A DNA stretch of 64,000 bases from Chryseobacterium vaccae (GCF_009602705.1 NZ_VSWH01000001.1:806001-870000); one strand, 5' to 3'; shown: positions 1 through 9,203, counted from the stretch's first letter. Made by a program: numbers and translations. The notes: a model not told the origin generated them from the sequence alone.

Positions 1-691
1 AAAGAGAAACCGGATCTACGTGTTCTGCTCCAAAAGTAAGGTTGGAATAGATCTGGTCATACATTAAGTATAAAGGTTTTTCGTCTGCTCCTCTTTTTTT
101 GTTTTCAGCGATCACCAGCTCACAGATTTCTGAAAGCTGCTCTCTTGTAAACATGGTTCCTGTAGGGTTCAATGGAGAACAAAGGGCTAAAAGAACTGCT
201 CCATCCAAATGCGGTCTCAAATCATCTGCTGTCGGAAGGAAGTTGGTTTCAGGCTTTGTTTTTACTTCTACGGCATTGGCGGAAGTAAGGTAAGCATAGT
301 GGTTGTTGTTCCATGACGGAGTTGGATATACTACTTTGTCTCCTTCATCTACAATGGTTTTGTAAACAGCGTAGATCAACGGTCTTGATCCTGCAGTGAT
401 AAGGATATCATTCGGTGCGTAATCCAGATTCCATCTGCTTTTCAGGTCTTTTGAAACTTCTTTTCTTAAAGATAAAAGTCCGTTGGCAGGCGGATAATTC
501 GTCAGATTATTCTGATAAGCTTTCTGAATCTCTTCCTTCAGCAGGGCTGGAATAGGATAGATATTAGAATTCAGGTCACCAATAGTAAGATTGGCTATTT
601 CTGCTCCTTTTGCCTTTAAATCATTTACTTCATTACCAATTTTTACAATTTCTGAACCAATCAGGTTCGCCGCTAATTTTGAAACTTTCAC
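1..691 (-). CDS. PLP-dependent class I/II aminotransferase (C-terminus beyond window)
   Basis: The frame runs from a GTG at 689-691 off the left edge, giving 230 visible residues. The N-terminus MKVSKLAANLIGSEIVKIG is followed by NLTIGD, the NYPPANGLLSLRKEV region, ITAGSR and PTPSWNNNHY. CSPLNPTGTMFTREQL and YDQIYSNLTF match the cofactor-binding stretches of fold-type I aminotransferases. The PLP lysine would lie just outside the window. No in-frame ATG sits near the start, so GTG is the best choice; an AT-rich leader without Shine-Dalgarno precedes it. It probably transfers an amino group between an amino acid and a 2-oxo acid in the cytoplasm; the substrate cannot be read from this part. 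Confidence 0.85.
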   Translation of the reverse strand, partial: MKVSKLAANLIGSEIVKIGNEVNDLKAKGAEIANLTIGDLNSNIYPIPALLKEEIQKAYQNNLTNYPPANGLLSLRKEVSKDLKSRWNLDYAPNDILITAGSRPLIYAVYKTIVDEGDKVVYPTPSWNNNHYAYLTSANAVEVKTKPETNFLPTADDLRPHLDGAVLLALCSPLNPTGTMFTREQLSEICELVIAENKKRGADEKPLYLMYDQIYSNLTFGAEHVDPVSL

Positions 692-724
692 TTTATTTTT
701 ATTTAAAATTTACTAATATTGTCT

Positions 725-1618
725 TTATACATCCATTTTCTCACGTATCTGATCCACTGGCATCTGTGCCTCAAAAAGGGCCATTAGTTCCTTAGCTTTT
801 TTTGCCGTGTTGGAATTCGGATATTTTTTTATGATCCTTTTGAATTCCTTTATGTTTTCATCGTATAGTTTTCCGTCTGCGCTTTCGTAGGTCATTGTAT
901 TATCCATACCGAAAAGATAATCGTCCAGATAATTATTATAGTCCTGCTTTACTGTTTTTAAAAGCTTACTTTTAGGATATTTATTAATAAAATTCTCCCA
1001 GAATATCAACCTCTCTCCTAGTTCTTCCCAAGTAATGATCAGCCCGGCATCTGCGGCATAATTGCTTTCGCTTTCTTTTGCAGTCTGAGTAATATACAGT
1101 TCATAATCCGGGGTTACTTTTCCCTTAAAAATAGGAGGATAATATCCGGGAATGGTCCAGATCTCGGTTATTCCTTCTCCTACTTCCCTGAATTCAAGGC
1201 CTACTTTTTTCAGTTCAGCAGCCACTTTCTTTACATTGTCCGGAAGATTATATTGATCTTTATCGTAGTTGTAATAATTGACATACTTGTCTAAAATATC
1301 ACTGTGCAAAGTACTTAGACATTCTGTATACTTTTCTCTTATCTGAACAAAATCTTCATATGTTTTATCATTTTGTTCCGGAGTGTTCGCTGCAAGCTCT
1401 TTTTCAATCTTAGTACGATACCATTGAAGAGCAGTGATGTAATCTTCCGTTTTATGGGAAGGAGAACATGCCGTATCAATTGGTTTATACTGATCTTCTT
1501 TGGCTTCAGTTTTAACAATTGAATCGTTTGCCGGCTTTACATCAGAAACTGCAGCTTCCTTTTTACAGGAAACTACAGCCACAGACAGTATACAAACTGC
1601 TATAATTTGTTTTATCAT
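725..1618 (-). CDS. Predicted lipoprotein, unknown function
   Basis: 297 residues. The N-terminus MIKQIIAVCILSVAVVSCKK is a lipoprotein signal with the lipidated cysteine at position 18 and lysines after it, as is common in Bacteroidota lipoproteins. The mature part is charged and mostly helical, with KKYPNSNTAKKAKELMALF near the end resembling the tail of a TPR-like helical pair. I do not recognise a named family. It lies 6 bp after the phosphohexomutase gene on the same strand, so the two may be co-transcribed, but the context gives no function. It probably sits in the cell envelope. Confidence 0.75.
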   Translation of the reverse strand: MIKQIIAVCILSVAVVSCKKEAAVSDVKPANDSIVKTEAKEDQYKPIDTACSPSHKTEDYITALQWYRTKIEKELAANTPEQNDKTYEDFVQIREKYTECLSTLHSDILDKYVNYYNYDKDQYNLPDNVKKVAAELKKVGLEFREVGEGITEIWTIPGYYPPIFKGKVTPDYELYITQTAKESESNYAADAGLIITWEELGERLIFWENFINKYPKSKLLKTVKQDYNNYLDDYLFGMDNTMTYESADGKLYDENIKEFKRIIKKYPNSNTAKKAKELMALFEAQMPVDQIREKMDV

Positions 1619-1624
1619 AATCTG

Positions 1625-3340
1625 TTAATCCAGTTTTAAATCTGTTTTAACGGCTCCGATCTTCGCTTCCAATGATTTTAATTTATCTATGAAATCTGCT
1701 TCTGAAGTAATGGAGTCTTTCACCGACACATAAAATTTAATTTTCGGTTCGGTTCCGGAAGGCCTTACGCAGACTTTTGTTCCATCCTGTGTATAGTAAA
1801 TCAATACATTGGACTTCGGAATATCATTCATTACTTTTATTTCATTGTTAGAAACACTGAAACTGGTCTGCTCTTTAAAGTCCTTGATTTCCTCTACCAA
1901 TGAGCCTGCAAGCTCTTTCGGAGGATTTTCACGGAAGTTTTTCATCATATTCTGAATTTCTTCAGCCCCTTCTTTTCCTTTTCTTACGATATTGATCAGT
2001 CCTTCGTAATACATTCCCAGATCTTTGTAAATCTCGATCATGTATTGGTACATTGTTTTCCCGTTGGCTTTACACCAGGCAGCGATTTCACAGGCTAAAA
2101 GGATACTTCCACAAGAGTCTTTATCACGAACAAAGTCTCCGGTCATGAATCCGAAGCTTTCTTCGCCTCCGCAGACAAATTTCTGAGTTCCTTCTGCTTC
2201 ACGGATCATTTTCCCGATCCATTTGAATCCTGTAAGTCCCACTTTGCATTCTACGCCAAACTTTTGGGCAATATCAAAGAAAATATCGGACGTTACAATG
2301 GTAGAGCCAATGAATTCTTTTCCGGTAATTCTTCCCTGCTTTCTCCATTCGTTCAGAATGTAATACGTAAGAATGGTGTTGGTCTGGTTTCCGTTCAGCA
2401 GCTGCATTTCACCATCAAGGTTTCTTACGGCAATTCCAAGTCGGTCTCCGTCCGGATCTGTTCCGATTACAATATCTCCATTGGTAATTCTTGCAAGGTC
2501 CATCGCCATTTCCAGTGCAGCCGGTTCTTCCGGGTTCGGAGAATCTACGGTAGGGAAATTTCCGCTTGGGATCATCTGTTCTCTTACCAGATCAATCTTT
2601 TTAAATCCTGCTTTTTCCAGGGCTTTAGGAATGGTTGTATAGGTTGTTCCGTGGATGGAGGTGAAAACAATGTTTAAGTTTTCTTTTCCTACGTTCTGAT
2701 ACGTGGAATTTTCTATACAGGCATCGATGTACACATCATCCTGCTCCTCTCCGATCCATTCGATCAGGTCGTCATTTCCGTTGAATTTAATTTCGTCAAA
2801 TTTCACGGAATATACTTCATTGATAATGGCTTCATCATTAGGCGGAACAATCTGTGCCCCGTCATTCCAGTATACTTTATAACCGTTGTATTCAGGTGGG
2901 TTGTGAGAAGCTGTCAGTACAATTCCTCCGTTACATTTTTTATCACGTACAGTAAAGGAAAGTTCCGGGGTTGGTCTGTGCTCTTTGAAAAGCAGGACTT
3001 TGATTCCGTTTGCCGTTAAAACATCTGCAACCAGTTTTCCGAATTCTTTTGAATTATTACGTACATCATAGGCAATGGCTACTTTAATCTCTTCGCCTTT
3101 AAACTGAGCCAGCATATAGTTTGCCAGTCCCTGAGTTGCCTGACCTAATGTATATTTGTTTAAGCGGTTGGTTCCTACTCCCATAATTCCTCTCATTCCT
3201 CCTGTTCCGAATTCCAGTTCTCTGTAGAAAGAATCTTCCAGATCCGGAGAATTGCTGTCAATTAACAGCTGTACCGCCTCTCTTGTTTCTTTATCGAATG
3301 TATCGCTTAACCAAAGTTTCGCCTTTTCTAATGTTGTCAT
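1625..3340 (-). CDS. Phospho-sugar mutase (phosphoglucomutase/phosphomannomutase family)
   Basis: 571 residues from the ATG at 3338-3340; a 17-codon in-frame extension upstream is discarded because MTTLEKAKLWL is the family-like start. All hallmarks of the alpha-D-phosphohexomutase superfamily are visible: FGTGGMRG at 44-51, the phosphoserine loop TASHNPP at 143-149 (Ser145), metal loop DPDGDR at 295-300, sugar loop GGEES at 391-395 and phosphate loop RPSGTEPK at 526-533. It interconverts sugar 1- and 6-phosphates in the cytoplasm, feeding central metabolism and envelope precursors. The length fits the PgcA/PGM2-like subfamily rather than the shorter bacterial PMM. Its 5' leader holds one arm of the inverted repeat at 3357-3867. 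Confidence 0.93.
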   Translation of the reverse strand: MTTLEKAKLWLSDTFDKETREAVQLLIDSNSPDLEDSFYRELEFGTGGMRGIMGVGTNRLNKYTLGQATQGLANYMLAQFKGEEIKVAIAYDVRNNSKEFGKLVADVLTANGIKVLLFKEHRPTPELSFTVRDKKCNGGIVLTASHNPPEYNGYKVYWNDGAQIVPPNDEAIINEVYSVKFDEIKFNGNDDLIEWIGEEQDDVYIDACIENSTYQNVGKENLNIVFTSIHGTTYTTIPKALEKAGFKKIDLVREQMIPSGNFPTVDSPNPEEPAALEMAMDLARITNGDIVIGTDPDGDRLGIAVRNLDGEMQLLNGNQTNTILTYYILNEWRKQGRITGKEFIGSTIVTSDIFFDIAQKFGVECKVGLTGFKWIGKMIREAEGTQKFVCGGEESFGFMTGDFVRDKDSCGSILLACEIAAWCKANGKTMYQYMIEIYKDLGMYYEGLINIVRKGKEGAEEIQNMMKNFRENPPKELAGSLVEEIKDFKEQTSFSVSNNEIKVMNDIPKSNVLIYYTQDGTKVCVRPSGTEPKIKFYVSVKDSITSEADFIDKLKSLEAKIGAVKTDLKLD

Positions 3341-3356
3341 ATGTGTATTTAAGTTT

Positions 3357-3867
3357 GGAAGCTGGAGGATGGAAGTTTGTTTATCCCACAATTCAAATCC
3401 ACAGCTTTGTTTTATTATTTTATTTTTAATTAATGAAGAACGAGCAATTACCCAGACCTTCTATTATTATCTAATCTTTAAGTTGATTTCTGAATGCTAT
3501 AATCTGATTCATTAAATTATAACATTCGTTATACATTTTATCAAATTCTTCTTATGAAATATATTTTCTATTTTTTGCTTTATACAGACATGTTACGGTT
3601 TCAGCTAGAGAACGGATAGAATAACCGAGAAATTTTTTAAATTCTTTGTTCGACTGCAAAATACTGCCTTCAGAAATATTAAGTGCAATAGAATCAGATG
3701 CTCTTCGTATTTGTGATGCCAGATTAAAAATTTCATCTTTGGGAAAGTTCAAAGTCAAACTAAAAATCTGTTCTGCAAAATTCATTGACTTCTGCCAAAT
3801 CACCAATTTCTCAAATTTGAAACTCATCAATTTGTATTTTAATCTATTCTTCCATCTCCCAGCTTCC
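3357..3867. repeat. 511-bp cassette bounded by 19-bp inverted repeats
   Basis: The left arm at 3357-3375 reads GGAAGCTGGAGGATGGAAG. The right arm at 3849-3867 is, on the opposite strand, GGAAGCTGGGAGATGGAAG, so 17 of 19 positions match in inverted orientation. Between them lies only the broken four-helix-bundle gene. The arrangement resembles a small non-autonomous element or an intervening-sequence-like unit. No target-site duplication is evident, and no transposase is present. Confidence 0.5.
3471..3827 (-). pseudogene. Four-helix-bundle (S23/IVS) protein gene with in-frame stop
   Basis: Reading from the ATG at 3825-3827, MSFKFEKLVIWQKSMNFA, FPKDEIFNLASQIRRASDSI, LNISEGS and EFKKFLGYSIRSLAE give the conserved body of the four-helix-bundle family first seen in 23S rRNA intervening sequences. 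After KNRKYIS a TAA at 3552-3554 stops the frame at 91 residues. The same frame continues EEFDKMYNECYNLMNQIIAF and RNQLKD to a natural TAG at 3471-3473, which is the usual C-terminal helix. One base change of GAA, CAA or AAA to TAA would explain it. The full length of 118 codons is normal for the family. The biological role is unclear; the gene sits inside the inverted-repeat cassette. Confidence 0.8.
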
Positions 3868-3882
3868 CTCTTCCTGTCTTTA

Positions 3883-4584
3883 TTACTCTAATTTTTTATT
3901 TTCTACTCGGGTTGACTTATCAATTTTAAATGCTCTGATCGGATTGTTATAATAGATAAACTTTGCGGTGTTCTGAATATGTCCTTTTAACGAATCTTTT
4001 ACATTCACCTCAGCATAGTTTCCGTTTTTAGAGTCGATGTTCAGATTCGTGATTTTCCAGTAAGGAGCGATTAAGCTTGCGGTATCGGAAATTTTTATCA
4101 CTGCTTCCTTAGTCAGACCAAGAAAGTTGGCCCTGCTTCTGTTGTGCATCTCCACTTCTGCTCTTCTTGTATTCACCGATCCCATAAATGTAGCGTTATT
4201 TTTCAGATTAAGTCTGAAGTTATCGGTCTTAATTTCGCTTGAAATATTCATTTCAACAGAGTCTGAAACGGCTACTTTTTCAAGGTTATATTTTGAATAA
4301 ATGGTTACGTTATAAAAATCTACCCCTTTTGTACCTCTCTTCTCTTTGATGGAAAGCGTTTTATCTTTCACATCCACATCTAAATTGGAGGCTACGTTAG
4401 GATAGGTTTCTATCTCTACAAAATTCTTAGGCCCTCTGGCATAAAATACACGGAATTTCCCTTCAAGATCCAGATTTACAAATTCTGAAACTTCCACATC
4501 TTTCTTTTCAATGGTTCCTTTTGGAGAAACTTTTCCGCAGGAAACCGCCACAATAAGCAGGGATGTGTACAATATTTTCTTCAT
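3883..4584 (-). CDS. GIN-domain (DUF2807) lipoprotein
   Basis: 233 residues. The start MKKILYTSLLIVAVSCGK is a lipoprotein signal with Cys16. The mature part is a run of short beta strands with alternating patterns (VEIETYPNVASNLDVDV, LNLKNNATFMGSV, VKDSLKGHIQNTAKFIYYN), as expected of the head-GIN-domain right-handed beta solenoid common in Bacteroidota. Such proteins are surface or periplasmic and have been called putative auto-transporter adhesins, without firm biochemical evidence. It starts 5 bp after the end of the DUF3667 gene at 4590, so the two are probably one transcript. Confidence 0.75.
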   Translation of the reverse strand: MKKILYTSLLIVAVSCGKVSPKGTIEKKDVEVSEFVNLDLEGKFRVFYARGPKNFVEIETYPNVASNLDVDVKDKTLSIKEKRGTKGVDFYNVTIYSKYNLEKVAVSDSVEMNISSEIKTDNFRLNLKNNATFMGSVNTRRAEVEMHNRSRANFLGLTKEAVIKISDTASLIAPYWKITNLNIDSKNGNYAEVNVKDSLKGHIQNTAKFIYYNNPIRAFKIDKSTRVENKKLE

Positions 4585-4589
4585 ATTTA

Positions 4590-5318
4590 TTAAAATATTC
4601 TATATAAAATCATTACAATAGCAAGACTTTCTACTCCCATCAGAACATAAAGAACTGCTGTTCTCCATAGCAGGCCCGGTTTTGAATATGAATTTTTAAA
4701 AGCATTCCAATAGGTAACTGCCGGAAACAGAATAAAAAGAGCAAATAAAATCTTGTCCAGGACATCAAAAATCTTAGTCACAGGCTTCCACAGCCCGATG
4801 AGACTTACAATATCATTTAACAAAAATAGGATTAAAATTCCTAAAAGGCTTACTGTTCCAATGATAAAATGCTCGGCAATGTTCAATTTTATTCTTTTGA
4901 AAAGAAAAAAAGCATTGAAGGCCAGCATCGGAATGATAACAAAAAGTATTGTTTTGGAATAGTTTGAGAAAAATGATTTTACCTGCGAATCTTCGGCCAG
5001 GGTTTCCGGCGGTGCTAATTTTTCATAGAAGTGAAGCCCAAGGACGTTGAAACTGAAAAGAATCAGCAGCAACGAAAGAAAATTGTAGTACCTGACCCTT
5101 TTTCCTGAGATATAATCCATTGCTGTTTTTCCGGGTCTGAACAAAATGTCTTTTACGGTATTGAAGAATCGGGTTTCTATGTGCCAGATTGAACCCAGAA
5201 TATCGCTTTTGATGAGTGTGCGGGTTGTTATTCTTCCTGTATCCGACTTCTGTCCGCAATGAGGGCAAAACTCATCGTAGATTTTATGACCGCAATTCAG
5301 ACAGCTTTTTTTGCTCAT
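4590..5318 (-). CDS. DUF3667 zinc-ribbon membrane protein
   Basis: 242 residues. The N-terminus CLNCGHKIYDEFCPHCGQKS holds two CxxC knuckles of a zinc ribbon (residues 6-23), followed by the conserved ILFRPGKTAMDYISGKRVRYYNFLS stretch, seen here as RPGKTAMDYISGKR and YYNFLSLL. Four to five hydrophobic segments follow (around residues 80-100, 120-140, 150-175, 190-205 and 218-240). This order defines DUF3667, a widespread Bacteroidota inner-membrane family of unknown function. It lies in a same-strand run with the genes at 5346 and 3883. Confidence 0.85.
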   Translation of the reverse strand: MSKKSCLNCGHKIYDEFCPHCGQKSDTGRITTRTLIKSDILGSIWHIETRFFNTVKDILFRPGKTAMDYISGKRVRYYNFLSLLLILFSFNVLGLHFYEKLAPPETLAEDSQVKSFFSNYSKTILFVIIPMLAFNAFFLFKRIKLNIAEHFIIGTVSLLGILILFLLNDIVSLIGLWKPVTKIFDVLDKILFALFILFPAVTYWNAFKNSYSKPGLLWRTAVLYVLMGVESLAIVMILYRIF

Positions 5319-5345
5319 CCTTTATCAGTTAAGGTTATATTCACT

Positions 5346-5717
5346 TTATTTTCTTCTGTAAAACCAGGTTGTAGGTTTCTTCTCATCTGATAAGAGCAGA
5401 TGATCACGGCTTACATAGGAAATTTTCATAACAATTGTATCTTTGTTCTGGCTGTATTTCATTTTCAACACATTTTTCTTATTCCAGTAGCTTCCTTTAT
5501 TTTCCATGACCTCAAAAGATCCATTGTTGTGGAAAATCAAAGTTCCGGTTCCTGCTTTAGAGTGGTTTTCTTTATTTTTCAGGGTATCTACATTGTTGAG
5601 TACTTTATCATACACTTCAATAAACTCCCAGCTTCCTTCCAGCTTTTGTATTTTACAGGAAGACAGGAGCAACAAGGCAAAGCATGTTAAAAAAAATCTG
5701 GCCAATTTGATTTTCAA
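5346..5717 (-). CDS. Lipocalin-like lipoprotein, TTG start
   Basis: 123 residues. The signal ends in LLLLSSCKIQK, giving a lipid-modified cysteine near residue 21. The mature part KLEGSWEFIEVYDKV, GTLIFHNNGSFEV, VLKMKYSQNKDTIVMKI resembles the short lipocalin-like beta barrels abundant in this group. The start must be TTG at 5715-5717: the frame upstream reaches a TAA within seven codons and holds no ATG. No ligand can be deduced. Confidence 0.65.
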   Translation of the reverse strand: MKIKLARFFLTCFALLLLSSCKIQKLEGSWEFIEVYDKVLNNVDTLKNKENHSKAGTGTLIFHNNGSFEVMENKGSYWNKKNVLKMKYSQNKDTIVMKISYVSRDHLLLSDEKKPTTWFYRRK

Positions 5718-5784
5718 TATTCGTTTAAAAACTTACACCAACATTCTGGTTTCTGAATCCTACACTTCTACAAATATAAAGAAA

Positions 5785-5805
5785 AAGCACCATTTTCAGG
5801 TGCTT
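5785..5805 (-). terminator. Rho-independent terminator for DUF2931 gene
   Basis: AAGCACC at 5785-5791 pairs with GGTGCTT at 5799-5805 around a 7-nt loop. On the minus strand it is followed by a T-rich tract. It closes the T6SS cargo operon whose last gene ends at 5839. Confidence 0.75.
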
Positions 5806-5838
5806 ATTTATGTTTTCAAAATTTATAATTGGTATATT

Positions 5839-6891
5839 TTACCCTCCCCAGATTTCAACAATCTTTACTTTTTTCAATTCTACTTTTTCACCATCACATT
5901 CTGCATATACCTTAATATCCTTATACATAAATGAAGGAACCAATACAATATCTATAGGCTTTCCAGAATGTTTTTCTTTGAAATTTTCAAATATTTTCAT
6001 CAGCTCCTCATCATTAAATCCTATTTCTGCGCTATACTTCTGCATCATAAAGATCACATTATAAGGTATTGCATCTTTTTTATATACTTCAGCCGCTTTT
6101 GCACCGATTAAGTATTCTGATTCTCCATTATAATTCAAACGATAAATTTGAACAAAAGTATCTTTCTCATCGTAAGGATGAAGCTTAAAGCGGTAATTAT
6201 ACTTTTCCCTATATTTGTCCCATAACCCATAGGGAATTCCGGTTTTTTCAATTTCAGTTTTAATACTGTCAGGAATTGAAATCTTGTATAATTCCTCAAA
6301 GAATCCCTGCTGGGTCCTGTTATGTGGATTATCATAAAAATCATTGACATCTACAGTGGTCTCTTTAGCCTGCAGACGACAAATTTCTGTTCTGTGGTGG
6401 TTGCCTGACAGCCATACTATTATAACACCGCCAGGAGCGGCACCAATTGCAATTTCAGTATAAGTTCCCTGAATCCATTTAGCATTTCCATTTTCATCCA
6501 GGCCTTCCTGAATTAAAAAACCTTTTTTGAATTCTTCCAGAATTTTGTCTTTGGGAAGAACCCCTTCTACTCTATAAAATTTTTTCTCTGCATAGGCAAC
6601 ATACGTAAGATCAATGTAAGATGGAATAATATTTCCTCCCTGTCCTGCTTTTGCGCCATCATACTGCCACGGTCCATCTTCCATTCCACCTTTTGGAACT
6701 CCACTTATAAGTTTCTTATTTTCATCACCCAGATAACCTTCATGTACTTCCGCTGTAAAACCGGTGGCTGCTGAAAATGTTACAGCATAGGAAAAATCTT
6801 TTTTATTTTCTATATTCATTTGTTTGTCTCCTTTGCTGCAGCTTTGTAATAAGAGTATCCCACACAGCAGATTGATTAATAGTATTTTCAT
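5839..6891 (-). CDS. DUF2931 lipoprotein, candidate immunity/accessory protein to the adjacent lipase
   Basis: 350 residues. The lipoprotein signal is MKILLINLLCGILLLQSCSK (Cys18). The body shows the DUF2931 pattern: SYAVTFSAATGFTAEVHEGYLGD is close to the N-terminus, GGVIIVWLSGNHHRTEI is central, and GIPYGLWDKYREKYNYRFKL follows. Its ATG overlaps the stop of the Tle1-like lipase gene in a TAATG junction, so the two are translationally coupled. T6SS phospholipases are typically paired with periplasmic lipoprotein immunity proteins; a role as immunity or delivery partner here is inferred from position and localisation, not shown. A terminator follows at 5785-5805. Confidence 0.8.
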   Translation of the reverse strand: MKILLINLLCGILLLQSCSKGDKQMNIENKKDFSYAVTFSAATGFTAEVHEGYLGDENKKLISGVPKGGMEDGPWQYDGAKAGQGGNIIPSYIDLTYVAYAEKKFYRVEGVLPKDKILEEFKKGFLIQEGLDENGNAKWIQGTYTEIAIGAAPGGVIIVWLSGNHHRTEICRLQAKETTVDVNDFYDNPHNRTQQGFFEELYKISIPDSIKTEIEKTGIPYGLWDKYREKYNYRFKLHPYDEKDTFVQIYRLNYNGESEYLIGAKAAEVYKKDAIPYNVIFMMQKYSAEIGFNDEELMKIFENFKEKHSGKPIDIVLVPSFMYKDIKVYAECDGEKVELKKVKIVEIWGG

Positions 6892-9203
6892 TAGTACACA
6901 ATTCTTTTCCTTTTTCCATTTTCTATATTAGGATGATCTTTCTGAACAGGAATTTCAGAGGCTTTTTGTCCATATCTTGAGTTCCAATGCAAATAATTAT
7001 TACGAAGGAATTTAATCCATTCATTCTTTTTGTCAGCTTCTGCATTCAGTTTTGCCTGTCCTTCATATTCACGCATCCTTCTTTCTCTTTCATACCGGGC
7101 TGCATCCGGACTGTTTGTTGCATATACAATAGGTGGTTCATTATGAACACGCGGCTCAACAAATACAAAAGGTTCTCCTCCTTTGAAAGAATAGTTTTCT
7201 AATCTGGTCTTAATGGCTTCTAAGAACTGAACATTTCCAGTAATCCAGTTCCCTTTGAAGTTTTTAAATTCTAATAAGGCTGTCGTATTAATAGGAACTG
7301 CTTTCTTATTACAGAAATCAGCCATGATATGCAGAGGAATATAGCTGTACTGGTTACTGATTTTTCTCCTGTTTCCTTCCAAACGGAAATTATTAATGGT
7401 AGGTCTGTAAAAAGGATCCTGAATAATAGTAAGTTCACTTTCTTTAAACCAGCCCTGTCTGATCAGTTCAGACCGTAAAGGTTCCAGACTGCTTGCAAAT
7501 ATCGTCGCATCTATCCTTTTAGGATTATCCGGACGGCCTTCTTCATAAGCTCCTCCTACATCACAGTGAACTCCCGGATAATATAATTCTATTCCTCCTT
7601 TTTTACAACTTTCTGGAGATGTTTTGGTAACGGACGAAATATTAACCAAGCTAAAATTGGCACGATGCTCATCTGCTGCTACCATGTGTACTACATAATT
7701 AGCCCTATTTACATCATCCAGCCCAAGCTGCTTATTATCATTAGACTGGGCAATACCGTAATGTGGTACTGTATCATAAATTCCGACAAAACGGATTACA
7801 ACTTTCATCTGCTCATCCATAAGCTTTGCTTCATCAAGCAACTGTCCGAGATATCCATATGCCGGCATCATTTTGTAAGCATAAGACTGATCAAGGCTAT
7901 AACCAAACATATCCCGGGCATTGATAGTCTCTTTACTATAAGTCACTTTGGGTTTGTAGGCACCCTGTGTAACAACATGTACAAAATGGCGTGCTGCCGC
8001 TGCTCCCCTACTAAATCCAAATACATCAAAAACTATTGTTCCTACAACTTCGTTGCTTGGTGAAATATTAGATGATATAAATTCTCTTACATCCCGAATA
8101 GATTTTCTTACTCTGTCTTTAATTCCAGCACTTCCCATTCCAAAACCTGGGCCTTGCATAACATCATCATCTTCATAATCGTCAGCTGTAAGATCTACTC
8201 CTTGCGCTCTTGGAGCTGAGTTTGTCCCTATCCCTTCTGTGTAAACCTTAAATAATTTTTTACCTTTATCCTCATTATACTTTTTAAATAAGATTGCTGG
8301 ATTTGAAAGATCATTTTCATAACTACTTTCCTGATCATCAGCATCTCCATGTTTATTATATACAGTACTTGCCAGAATTACTCTATTAAGACCGGTTGTG
8401 TCAGATTGCGCTTTTCCTTCTGCTTTTTTTCTAAGCTCTGTATTATACATATTATTCAGTGTTCCATCTATAAACACTCCAAATGTAAAATTAACAGCCC
8501 TCTTCTTAGGTTTTATCTGAGCCTCGGTCTTTCCTACCACTAAAGGATTATTGGCTGGTTTGGGCTGGTCAATATGTTTTTTCAGTTCATTTTCTACCAC
8601 CAGCTGCGTTTTTTCTTCTGCCTGGTCTATATGGTTTTTGTATACTATTTTTACAAAGTATTCATGTTCACTTTCGTTTACCCAGTCAGCGTCATTCAGT
8701 TTGGTCTGGTATAAATTCAGTTGCTTGAAATATAGAAACGCATAGCCTCTTTCATTAACAGCACTGCTTGTATAGGTTCCCATGGCGCGGTCTCCCGTAG
8801 TATCGTCTTCGTAAACAGAAATTTTGAGGGTATCCCCTTTAGGAATATTGGCCGTTTTTATGCTGAGTGTTATTTTATCCAGATAGCCCACTTTTCGTTT
8901 TCCAATAGCTTTTCCATTGGAATCCTGCCATTCTACGGACACAATTTTAGGTTTTTCTGCAAGGATGGTCAGATTAATGGAATAAGGGCTCTGTTTGCCA
9001 TTTTGCACAGCTATTGCAGTCAGTTTTACGGTTTTCCCAGCCAGACTGATATTGAACTTAAATGCGCCGCTGGTACTCGTAGCCAGCACCTTGCCTCCGT
9101 ATTCTATTTTCCATTCTTTTGTGGTAACTTTTTTACCTCCTGAAGTAAGTGCGTAGGCACAACTTGTCCCGGCAACCGGGCGTGTATCTCCTGTAATAAC
9201 CAT
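6891..9203 (-). CDS. T6SS Tle1-type phospholipase effector (DUF2235 domain)
   Basis: 770 residues without a signal peptide. Residues 1-220 are beta-rich, with MVITGDTRPVAGTSCAYAL and Ig-like strands. The DUF2235 alpha/beta hydrolase begins near FTFGVFIDGTLNNMYNTE (about 239-255). The nucleophile elbow is FGFSRGAAAARH with Ser398 (GFSRG 396-400). RFVGIYDTVPHYG at about 471-483 supplies an acidic candidate, and YPGVHCDVGGAY near 542-553 carries the His-x-Asp pattern of the family. Tle1 enzymes cleave membrane phospholipids of rival cells after T6SS delivery. The N-terminal beta domain may dock to the spike. It lies between a lipoprotein gene (47 bp upstream) and the coupled DUF2931 gene. Family assignment is firm; T6SS delivery is inferred from the PAAR-like neighbour. 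Confidence 0.88.
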   Translation of the reverse strand: MVITGDTRPVAGTSCAYALTSGGKKVTTKEWKIEYGGKVLATSTSGAFKFNISLAGKTVKLTAIAVQNGKQSPYSINLTILAEKPKIVSVEWQDSNGKAIGKRKVGYLDKITLSIKTANIPKGDTLKISVYEDDTTGDRAMGTYTSSAVNERGYAFLYFKQLNLYQTKLNDADWVNESEHEYFVKIVYKNHIDQAEEKTQLVVENELKKHIDQPKPANNPLVVGKTEAQIKPKKRAVNFTFGVFIDGTLNNMYNTELRKKAEGKAQSDTTGLNRVILASTVYNKHGDADDQESSYENDLSNPAILFKKYNEDKGKKLFKVYTEGIGTNSAPRAQGVDLTADDYEDDDVMQGPGFGMGSAGIKDRVRKSIRDVREFISSNISPSNEVVGTIVFDVFGFSRGAAAARHFVHVVTQGAYKPKVTYSKETINARDMFGYSLDQSYAYKMMPAYGYLGQLLDEAKLMDEQMKVVIRFVGIYDTVPHYGIAQSNDNKQLGLDDVNRANYVVHMVAADEHRANFSLVNISSVTKTSPESCKKGGIELYYPGVHCDVGGAYEEGRPDNPKRIDATIFASSLEPLRSELIRQGWFKESELTIIQDPFYRPTINNFRLEGNRRKISNQYSYIPLHIMADFCNKKAVPINTTALLEFKNFKGNWITGNVQFLEAIKTRLENYSFKGGEPFVFVEPRVHNEPPIVYATNSPDAARYERERRMREYEGQAKLNAEADKKNEWIKFLRNNYLHWNSRYGQKASEIPVQKDHPNIENGKRKRIVY

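Noticed and set aside
2264..2677. Open frames on the plus strand opposite the phosphohexomutase
   Set aside because: They lie inside a clearly conserved gene on the other strand and look like shadows.
3341..3391. N-terminal extension of the phosphohexomutase
   Set aside because: The residues do not fit the family and the stretch contains the cassette repeat arm.
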